From Papaver somniferum (lineage: Eukaryota > Streptophyta > Magnoliopsida > Ranunculales > Papaveraceae): a stretch of 64,000 nucleotides of DNA. This document shows, in pieces, positions 56,268 through 64,000 of this stretch. Numbering within the stretch: position 1 is the first letter of the stretch; every line of letters begins with the position of its first letter. A program made the translations under genes and the position numbers. The stretch is from NCBI RefSeq assembly GCF_003573695.1, contig NC_039362.1, positions 6,796,088 to 6,860,087 of the forward strand. Reading direction: 5' to 3'. Below the pieces are notes generated by a model. The model did no database searches and was not told the DNA's origin. It saw only the letters and a program-made list of their open reading frames with translations.

Positions 56268-57792
56268 TGCATCTCGGATTTAGAACTCACCTTTCAAACC
56301 ACTCTTTACACATTCTAACACCTTCTTGAAGTCTTTGCTAGATGCGTATGACTCTGCATACTCTTGATGAACAATCGGCTAAATTCTCATGGCCACCAGT
56401 AATGCTCGAATTGGTGGACGAGACAACATATCTTTCAACTTTTTTGATACTCCCTTCTTGTACTTAATGAGAATGTTGAAACTCATCAAATAAGACATAA
56501 ACTTCATGTGTTGGGCTTGTAGTAGTTTCGTTTGTGCGTGTAGATACTCTAGTGGTTTGTGATCTGAATGTACCACTACTTCTTTACCTAAAAGATACAC
56601 TCGCCAATGCTTGATACATTATTGATATAACGCAAAATTCTTTGTCACAAGGTGCGTGGTTCTTAATAGTACCTGAGAAAAATTCTGAATGGTATTCCAC
56701 TGGTTTACCATCCTGTAACAACACTCCTCCGAACGCATAGTTAGAAGCGCCGGTCTCAACTTCAAAAGTACGATGTAAGGTAGGCAATGCCAACACTGGT
56801 GCTTCTGAAATCTTCCTTTTTAGTAATTGAAAAGCGTCTTCATGGATTTTCTGCCATTCAAACTTTGCCTTAGCTCCCGTCAAACCATGTAATGGTCCTA
56901 CAATATTCAAAAAATGGCGGATAAATTTACACAAGTAGGTGCAAGCCCCTAAGAAGCTCCTGATATCAGTTACAATACTAGTTCTAGGACACTTAGTGAT
57001 CACTTCAACCTTCCTGGGATCAGTCTTCCGTTGTCCACCACCAACAATGAATCCAAGGTACACCAACTTCTCCTCTCCAAACTCACACTTCTTTACGTTC
57101 AACTTCAGCTGGCCTTCATGTAATACTTTAAACACCTTCTCAACGTGAACGATATGCTCTTCCCAAGTTCTGTTGTATATAAGGATATCATCCAAATAAA
57201 CAATCACAAAATCTTCTATAAAAGGTCGTAAAAAATCATTCATCAAACTCATAAACGTCGCCGGAGCATTACACAAACCAAAAGGCATCACCAACCATTC
57301 GAACAAGCCTTGTTTGGTTTTGAAAGCAGGCTTCCATGTATCATCTTCTCGAACTCTCATCTAGTGGTATCCGAACTTGAAATCTAACTTTGTAAAGACT
57401 CGACATTTTTCCAACTGATCCATCATGTCGTCTATCCTAGGTAGAGGGTAATGATTCTTGATAGTGATATTGTTCAATGCTATATAATCTATACACATAC
57501 ACCAGCCTTCATCTTTATTTGGCACCAACAACACCGCTGATCCACAAGGTGTAGCACTTGGCACTATCATTCCTAATTCTAGAAGTTCTTGGACTTGTTT
57601 CTTGATCTCATTAGATTCCTCTACGGTCGTGCGATAAAGACCTACATTAGGTAGAGAACTCTTCCCGGTCAACATGATCTCGTGCTCCACACTCCTCTTT
57701 GGCGGTAATCCCGTGACATATGAAAATAAATACTTATACTTCAACTTTAACCTTTCTAGGTCATCTTCTTGTTGTGCAGTCAAGGCTGCCAA
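56268..57792 (-). pseudogene. gypsy RT and RNase H, disrupted
   Basis: 57792-57361 carries RT motifs (GLYRTTVEESNEIKKQVQEL, then PCGSAVLLVPNKDEGW, CIDYIALNN) and ends in FGYH followed by a TAG where a Gln codon is expected. 57360-56584 continues with [16 protein letters not shown], the catalytic YLDDILIYN, and the connection/RNase H start (VETGASNYAFGGVLLQDGKP). After a frameshift, 56600-56379 has VVHSDHKPLEYL. The rest of the spacer runs to 56268, where the nested element inserted. Confidence 0.86.
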
Positions 57793-57807
57793 ACAAACTC
57801 TACTCGG

Positions 57808-58454
57808 CTATTCCTCAAGAGAACATATCACAAGGAGAATGAACTTTGTGCTAGAATTCACCAATCGATTAACCTGAGTAGCTGTGATCAAGCTTGCTCC
57901 CTCCAGAGGAGAATCTATAGCTCGAATCACCAAAACATTCTCCATCTTTGGTAAAGGTGTACTTTTGTTCCCTCCTGTGTAGAGTTGCATCCTATCCCAT
58001 AGGTAAGGACTACCTAGTACCACCTGTAAAACATCCAAAGGAACTACGTCGCATGTAACTTCGTCAATATATGACTCATATAGAGCAAATTTGAACGTGC
58101 ATTGCTGTGAAACTTGTAATCCCCCTTCTTTTTGAAGTCATCCTAAAGGGTATGGTTTTGGATGTTTAAAAGTATTTAATTCCTAACTTATGTACCAAAG
58201 AATTTGAAAGTAAATTCTTCTGACTTCCAGGGTCAATAACAACATCAACTAGTGATGTTTCGACTTGCATCTTCACTGTGAAGAGTCGCTCCCTAAGATC
58301 ATCTTTTGGAGGTCTTCTTTTGTCCCTGTCATAAGAGAGAGCTTTGAATTGGGTTCCGTTAGTCCGTGGACTTCTTTTGGAGTTTGAGCGACTAATGCTG
58401 CCTTCTTGGATTCTTTCCTCTGCAACCCTTTAGGCTTTAGATGAGGGTTCTTAA
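57808..58454 (-). pseudogene. gypsy protease and gag end
   Basis: The reverse strand near 58250-58190 gives VVIDPGSQKNLLSNSLVHKL, the aspartic protease region, with Pro where Thr or Ser is usual in D-T/S-G. 58038-57808 contains the protease-RT linker (SPYLWDRMQL). 58450-58300 reads NPHLKPKGLQRKESKKAALV, a gag-like basic end. Stops separate the parts, and the rest of gag is lost at 58454. Confidence 0.72.
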
Positions 58455-60918
58455 TGTATGGGCTCTCGTAGGAACAACAGATTAATAAATATATTTCCCA
58501 CTAATTAACTGGTAATATAGCGGTAGTAAGAGATCATTCCCACAGAGAGCTGTGTAATTGATAGGTTATTTGAAATAGCAAGATAAAGTAAATAACAAAG
58601 GGGGGTTTTGGTTGTAATATAAATATAAAGACAATAATAAGAAAGGGATGATTAAGGAATCTTTCACCGTTACCAAGCGTTAACAGGCTTAGAATACTTA
58701 TCTATCTTCCGTTAGAATCATTCATCAACAACGGTAGAATAGTAGGTACGCTTAGCTATCCCCAAAACTCTTTGTATCACCGAATAACAGGTACGCTTAT
58801 TCACCGGATTCTATTCAACTGAGCCGCCTTGAGGTATGCTTACAAGGTGTAACTCAATCGAACGCTTTAGGGTTTGTGAATTTAGGTTTGATTCCAGCAG
58901 TTAAACTCAATATGCTCGGTTCACTTACTGGTGTTGTTTCCACACATGATTGCTTTACAGAATCCCTCTGCAAGTTCTCATGTTCTCTACTTGTGTAAGA
59001 GATGCACGACAATTACAGATCACTCAACTTACTACTATCAATAAAATGATCAAAAGACTAATCTGGTTGCGCACCCAAACCAATCTAATAATCAATCATA
59101 AACCCTAGATATAATGAAAACAAACGATGATGATTAAAAACTTCAAAGAGGTTTGTATTAATAATAAAGCTTCACGCTTAGAACATTGAATTCATCCTCA
59201 ATCGACAAAGGATTTAGTTTCTCATGATTACACAATTACCCGGTTTCCCCCTAAAGGGGTAAACCCTAAAATATTAATGAAGAACAAAAGTATAATATGA
59301 GATTGATCGATTCCATGACCTAATACCTTTTTATAGGTTTACATTGCTTGGCCATCAGGTATTTAGTCCGGTTCAAGAACCCGACCCAAAAATATGAAAT
59401 AACGACGCCAAACATGCCCTCGGGCCTTCCAAGGTATTTATACACGTTTTCCTACTTTCTAAGTATGCGTACCAGTCCACTAACATCAAATTCCAGCAGA
59501 AAGTTTTGGAATTAAGGTATGCGTACCCGTTCGCATACTTTACTGTCTTCGGTATTCAATAAAAGCTTGTTTTGGCCACAACTTCTTCATCCGAACTCGA
59601 AATAAACTCATTCTTTTTGAATTCTTTTTATCTTTAAATTCTATTCAAGATGATGATGAGAAATCCTTAATTTGAATGAGTTAAAATCGGTCTTTGTCCC
59701 TTATCTTGATTTTGAGCGTTTTGCTCCTTTTCGTCGCACTTCTTCTACTTCTCTTGGACTTGGCGCTTGGATTCTTGGAATACTTTTATTCCTAGATATT
59801 TTCAGCACTTTGTAGCTCCTTTTTGGATGATTCACCTATTGGAGGAAAATAAGGGAAAACAATAGTAATAATACGAATACATGCAAGAATAATAGCTTAA
59901 ACAAGTATGGAATTGACACTAAAATCATATGATTTATGCATTTATCAAATTTCCCCACACTTATATTTTGCTAGTACTCGAGCAAACTAAATAAAACTAA
60001 TCCTAAATACAACAACTCTGTGTCGTTGAGAAAACGATTACATTTATCATGTATAACAAGCCTTTAAACCACTAGGTGTCCCTAGTGGACGAGTTATAGT
60101 CTCGTGAGGGTTTATAAGAGGTATACCCACAAAACCTACTCTAATTTCTCGCCTTGGAAGAACCACTAAGGATAGACACAAAGTAGAAAGCCAAATAATG
60201 AGCTTGCATAAGTTCTTTAGCTACAAACACCCCACATACATTCCAATCATCACACATTAGAAATTACTTGCGTGTGACATTCAACCTGATTGCAAAACTC
60301 TACTAAGATAGTCATCGTACTTGTTGCAAATTTTTTCACAACACTCGCATACTGAAATCACATGGATAGATAAGAGAATGGAAATAGAAAAGTGAAGTGT
60401 GCAAATGTTGACTAAAGTGAAAAATGTTACCCACAATACTTGTATGAATGTCGTCAAAGGATATATATTTATAGCGCAATAGTTGAGAAAAGCGCCCATT
60501 TAACTCGACCACATGATTAGATACTCTAAGCGCATGTTCCTTGTCAGCAAGTATGTGATAGTTGTCTTGGATCCTGCGTTCCACGCTTGTTTAGGCGACG
60601 GAGACAGGGACAGCGTTTCACACATACTGCTATCCAAGTGTCAAGAACCTCATTAACAGTCTTTTTGACTTGCTATATAATGATGATATTTTTTTTTATC
60701 GACTATGATTAGTCCGCAATGTCGGACCTATCATTTATTAGTGTCGATAAATGAAGAGGAGCCTTGTATAAAAGTTTTTTTTTTTTTGCTTTTTCCCTTT
60801 TTTTCGGCTCACTCTTTATGATTGTAAGACAATTGTCTATGGGGATTTTATATGCTCAAATAATGATTACCTTGCTACAACATCCACGACTGTATCAGGA
60901 TCCCACCAATTCACTTTA
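58455..60918 (-). mobile_element. Related large-LTR element, partial
   Basis: A probable LTR of about 1.49 kb lies at 58455-59947 (TGTATGGGCTCTCG to CATTTATCA on the plus strand). AATTTCCCCACACTT, the complement of a purine tract, follows. The interior (59948-60918) repeats features of the element at 49675-56262: GAGTTATAGTCTCG...GGGTTTATAAGAGGT, and a conserved block at 60523-60645. No coding frame is seen before a PIF/Harbinger element interrupts it at 60918. The outer LTR edge is inferred from where the gypsy coding sequence stops. Confidence 0.65.
60523..60645 (-). repeat. Conserved block shared by two large LTR elements
   Basis: The stretch around GCGTTCCACGCTTGTTTAGG corresponds to 51735-51855 (GCATTCCACGCTTGCTTAGG). 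Similarity extends on both sides (CTTGTCAGCA upstream; ACTGCTATCCAAGTGT versus ATTGCTATCCAAGTGT downstream), although the two elements differ elsewhere. It lies at the same relative place, between the ORF position and the 3' LTR. A cis-acting RNA signal is a reasonable guess. Confidence 0.6.
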
Positions 60919-61627
60919 GAGCTAGCACTATGGAGGGGTTCATCCCTTCCTTATCCCTCATATGTAGGGAAGGGATGGCACAAGGAATCCAACCTCACTA
61001 TGGGGGATTTCTATCCCTTCCCTACACGGTACGTCTACTGAGTAGCTGTATGAATAGTGCCAAACGACTACTGAGTAACCATATCAGTCAACTCGTTGAC
61101 TTGACCAATACGAGTAGCCGTTTTATAGGTTTAAGTCATCAGAAGCGAGATCGGGCTCCCCACTTCTTCTTCTTCTCTATTTTTTCATCCTCACAAAACC
61201 CTTTCAAACCCATATTACCCCCTTTCTATTTTCATATTGATTCATTGCGATTCGATGGCTTAAATTAAAAGGGTTTGATCGTTACTCCAAGGTGAAACAA
61301 ATCCATTCTTCAATTTCAAATTTAATCCAAAAAATCATTTAAGGTGAGTGATTCTAATGTTAGGGTTTCAAATGAATTTTATTTTGATTTCGAATTTGAT
61401 TTTGATGAAATTGTAGATATTAGGTTGGTTAGGTATGTAGTATGCAATTCAATAATGTAATGAAAACAAATCTTTAGTGAAAAATCCATGATTAATTGTT
61501 GTGTTTTTGATTTATGTTGAATGAAATGTTTGAAAACTAGAATATGCAATGTAGAAAATTGATTGACTTGTATTTATGTATGGTATACACAAATTGATAC
61601 TGTTTTTGTTGTTTGCAAAGGTGCATA

Positions 61628-62962
61628 ATGAGTCTAATGCGTGCTTATGTGAGAGTTAAATATGGAATCTATTTGGATTCCTCTAGTGATGAAGAAGAGA
61701 AAGCTTTGCTAATGTTTACACAACTATGTTTGGATGAACGATTGCGTATTATTAGACATCCTGTACCAACGGAGGTACATAGACATAGTGTAATAACGCG
61801 TGATCGAGTGTGGCATGATGCCAAAATGATGAATGATTATTTTACGCCTGGAACTGGTTATACGTCAAGACAATTCAAACAACGTCTAGGCATGAGGGAA
61901 GACTTATTCGAGAAATTGTTAGGAAAATTGCTTGAAGTTGATACAGAATGGAAACAACGTCCAGATGCAACCGGTACTATGGGGCATTCTCCGCATATGA
62001 AATTAGTTGTCGTGATGAATTGTTTATGCAAAAGTATGCCAGCTGATAGTGTTGATGATTACACTTGTATGGGTGCAACCACAATATACATATATCTAAA
62101 AATATTTTGCCACACCATTTGCATGACTTTTGGAGAAAGATATTTGCATGAACCCACTCTTAAAGATGTTCAGAGGTTGCTACAAGAGAATGCGGACCGA
62201 GGTTTTCCTGGAATGCTTGGTAGTATTGATTGTATGCAATGGTCATGGAAGAATTTCCTGGTAGCTTTTCAAGGAACTTACCGGGGTAAAGATAAAGAGA
62301 GTAGTTTGGTATTAGAGGCGGTGGCATCATATGATTTGTGGTTTTGGTATGCTTTTTTTGGAATGCCTGGATCAAACAACGATTTAAATGTGTTGGCACA
62401 CTCTCCCTTTTTTGATAACATGCTAAAGGGTGTAGCAACTCCATGCAATTATGTCATCAATGGTAACCACTACAATATGGGTTATTTCTTAGCCGATGGT
62501 ATCTATCCAAAGTTGACTACAATTGTACAAGCTTTCTCTCAGACATTGGACATTCCCGACTATGTGAGATTCAACAAGTATCAAATGGCTAAAAGAAAGG
62601 ATGTCGAGTTTGCTTTTGGAGTTCTCCAGGGTAAATTCAGAATTGTCGGATCTCCATGTAAGTATTGGCATCAATCTGACTTGAACTTAATTATGAAATG
62701 TTGTCTTATTTTACACAACATGATTATCGAGCATGAACGTCGGGATACGGATTGGGGCAGAGTTGTTCCTTTTCCGCTTCCAGAACCTACCAATAATAGT
62801 CGTGTATTTATGTCTTCTCTGAAAAACCTAGAACTACACGTAGAACTAAGAGATTATCTTGTCAAGCACATTGTTGCGCGTCCTGGTAGAGGAGGCCAGA
62901 CAGAGGACATGTCTAGTTTGGAGGGTTCAGATATGGAATACGTGGTACTTCCATCATCATAA
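61628..62962 (+). CDS. PIF/Harbinger DDE transposase (nuclease)
   Basis: A 444-aa frame from the ATG at 61628; the frame is open further upstream, but the preceding 61343-61620 looks like a leader intron (GTGAGTG donor, TTTGCAAAG acceptor). The nuclease domain carries the catalytic triad: Asp201 in GSIDCMQW, Asp252 in NNDLNVL and Glu327 in KDVEFAFGVLQGKF. It is flanked by FQGTYRGKDKESSLVLEAVA and YFLADGIYPKL. The enzyme cuts and joins transposon ends in the nucleus with a Myb-like partner. The frame is uninterrupted, so the nuclease could still be made. A TAA at 62960-62962 is followed by about 130 further in-frame codons of acidic sequence. Confidence 0.88.
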   Translation: MSLMRAYVRVKYGIYLDSSSDEEEKALLMFTQLCLDERLRIIRHPVPTEVHRHSVITRDRVWHDAKMMNDYFTPGTGYTSRQFKQRLGMREDLFEKLLGKLLEVDTEWKQRPDATGTMGHSPHMKLVVVMNCLCKSMPADSVDDYTCMGATTIYIYLKIFCHTICMTFGERYLHEPTLKDVQRLLQENADRGFPGMLGSIDCMQWSWKNFLVAFQGTYRGKDKESSLVLEAVASYDLWFWYAFFGMPGSNNDLNVLAHSPFFDNMLKGVATPCNYVINGNHYNMGYFLADGIYPKLTTIVQAFSQTLDIPDYVRFNKYQMAKRKDVEFAFGVLQGKFRIVGSPCKYWHQSDLNLIMKCCLILHNMIIEHERRDTDWGRVVPFPLPEPTNNSRVFMSSLKNLELHVELRDYLVKHIVARPGRGGQTEDMSSLEGSDMEYVVLPSS

Positions 62963-63352
62963 GGAGATTATGATGATACAGACTTAGAAGAAGAAGTAGT
63001 TTCTGGTCAAACCAAGGATGGAGCATTTGATTATTATGGAGATTACAAAGATCAAATTCCAGATGACTTTGAACATGCAATTGAACATGTATATGGAGAC
63101 GGACATGTGGGATACGAATATGAACATGATGGAGATGAAGATGACTCATCTGACGATGAGAATGATTATGATGATGATGAGGACGATGAGGAGGACGATT
63201 CTGACGATTACGATGTTGCTGCGTACGATGATGCGGGTATTTATGTTGATGATGATGTTGAGGCATATGATGTATTTCACTGTTGTGTTTTAAGATTTCG
63301 ATTGTTAATGCATATGTATTACAGACTTTACATTATTTTTGTGTTTCAATAA
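62963..63352 (+). pseudogene. In-frame acidic tail after the transposase stop
   Basis: The transposase frame stays open for another 390 bases past a single TAA. It encodes DYDDTDLEEEVVSGQTKDG, an Asp/Glu-dominated stretch (DSSDDENDYDDDEDDEEDD), and a closing hydrophobic part. Either the stop is a recent nonsense mutation that removed an acidic C-terminus, or the tail is read by stop suppression. The strong GAT/GAC codon repetition could also be simple-sequence growth. Confidence 0.5.
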
Positions 63353-63577
63353 TCCGTGAAATCATTTAAATCTCCTTATACAGTATATGGATATGTATAC
63401 ATATCCGTGAAATCTCCTTGTACAGTATATGGATATGTATACTGGCCATGTATAAATGATTCGCATTCTCTTCACCAATGGATACATTAGTTCCATCAAC
63501 CACTCTATCCTCCAATTTTAGAAATTAACACTTATTTTTGTCCAAATTATTATCTATAACACTTTAGTTTCTTAATT

Positions 63578-64000
63578 ATGGTGGATTATATTCCGGTGGA
63601 AGACAAATTGATATGGGTTGATGTTCATCTAGAGAATGAAGAAGAAGATGAACAACTAAGTAAAACAAACCTTTTGGAGAAGTTACTGCAAAGGTTGACT
63701 ATACATATCGGGAATCCGAATGAACGAACAGTTAAGTATCTGAAAACAAGGTTAAAAGTTATCACTTCAGACGTCAAAGTGTATGTATCGACACAGAGAT
63801 CGTTATATTTATGGAGAGCTGCATTACCTTCGGAAATCGTAAGAAACATACTGGTTACTTATTCAACAATTTTTTTGTGTATGTCTACTGAATTTTTGAA
63901 TAATTTAATTATAAATTGTTATTGTTTTCTTTTGTTGTAGGAGGAATCTGCTTTAGAGAGTTACAAAAAAAGGAGGGGAAACCCTTTAGATTTTTTAACT
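63578..64000 (+). CDS. PIF/Harbinger Myb/trihelix-like protein, 5' part
   Basis: Exon 1 (63578-63838, 87 codons) starts MVDYIPVEDKLIWVDVHLE. It contains a trihelix-like stretch (NPNERTVKYLKTRLKVITSD) as in the DNA-binding ORF1 proteins of this superfamily. A GTAAGA donor at 63839 and a TTTGTTGTAG acceptor at 63940 bound a 102-base intron in phase 0. Exon 2 (from 63941) continues EESALESYKKRRGNPLDFLT and runs off the window. Such proteins bind transposon ends and recruit the nuclease. The family call rests on short similarity plus position next to the transposase. Confidence 0.6.

Larger units (their letters stand above)
47804..58454 (-). mobile_element. Ty3/gypsy element, reverse strand, split by a nested insertion
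   Basis: The 3' LTR is at 47804-48291 and is followed by the complement of a purine tract. Reading right to left, protease, RT, RNase H and integrase occur in gypsy order, interrupted at AACAA (49670-49674 = 56263-56267) by a 6.6-kb LTR element. Removing that insertion rejoins the RNase H-integrase spacer in a consistent frame. The gag end is cut at about 58454 by another LTR, so the 5' LTR is not in the window. Stops (for example the TAG at about 57361) and shifts make it dead. Confidence 0.88.
60919..64000 (+). mobile_element. PIF/Harbinger transposon, 5' part
   Basis: The element begins GAGCTAGCACTATGG directly after TTA (60916-60918), the usual 3-bp target of PIF/Harbinger elements. It contains a DDE_4-type transposase (61628-62962) and the start of a Myb/trihelix-like second gene (63578 onward), the standard two-gene content of the family. 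The right terminus lies beyond the window, so the terminal repeat cannot be verified. The left subterminal region has repeated GGGATGG/CATCCC motifs. Confidence 0.85.

Noticed and set aside
62913..63293. Reverse His-rich and forward Met-rich frames over the acidic tail
   Set aside because: Both are shadow frames of the GAT/GAC-rich acidic coding sequence after the transposase.

Overview
The window looks like gene-poor nuclear DNA of a eudicot plant. It is AT-rich, has spliced eukaryotic gene structure, and is dominated by plant transposons: Ty3/gypsy, Ty1/copia, LINE, SINE, hAT, Helitron and PIF/Harbinger. Two plant-type genes or gene fragments are recognisable (an F-box protein and INDETERMINATE-DOMAIN zinc fingers). 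I cannot name the species from sequence alone. Most of the 64 kb is layered mobile DNA. The only gene that could be intact and is not part of a transposon is a small secreted cysteine-rich peptide.

Layout. 1-13.4 kb: LTR-derived sequence, then a LINE remnant (zinc-finger RT plus RNase H), then three head-to-tail copies of a LINE 3' segment with a 1,326-bp period. Copy 2 carries a 1,485-bp hAT insertion with an 8-bp target duplication. Copy 3 carries a full-length but dead gypsy element (7397-12824) with a 5-bp target duplication. 13.5-16.2 kb: a Helitron 3' end, a tRNA-derived SINE, a GC-rich block of unknown origin, and the cysteine-rich peptide gene. 16.2-25 kb: two LTR elements (16218-18322 and 19013-24658) inserted into one copy of an old segmental duplication; the other copy lies at about 30.0-33.3 kb and holds an F-box gene with two frameshifts. 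27.37-27.89 kb: a striking array of about ten short two-stem hairpins. 31.66 kb: a 5S-rRNA-like fragment. 33.4-34.4 kb: a decayed reverse-strand gene. 34.7-40.9 kb: Helitron-like ends, a SINE fragment, an almost perfectly palindromic LTR, and two INDETERMINATE-DOMAIN zinc-finger fragments in the wrong order. 40.9-47.35 kb: a reverse-strand copia element with short LTRs. 47.8-58.45 kb: a reverse-strand gypsy element split by a young 6.6-kb non-autonomous LTR element (49675-56262) that encodes one intact 439-aa acidic protein of unknown function. 58.46-60.9 kb: part of a related large-LTR element. 60.9 kb to the end: a PIF/Harbinger transposon with a well-preserved DDE transposase and the start of its Myb/trihelix-like partner.

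How it fits together. Target-site duplications and interruptions give a relative insertion history. The LINE array predates the hAT and gypsy insertions. The segmental duplication predates both elements inserted into it. The split gypsy element predates the 6.6-kb element, whose near-identical LTRs make it the youngest dated layer. The two large-LTR elements share a conserved non-coding block, suggesting a common cis-acting signal. The most unusual object is the hairpin array at 27372-27886: its stems differ in sequence but stay complementary, and one unit resembles a motif inside the LTR element at 16218-18322.
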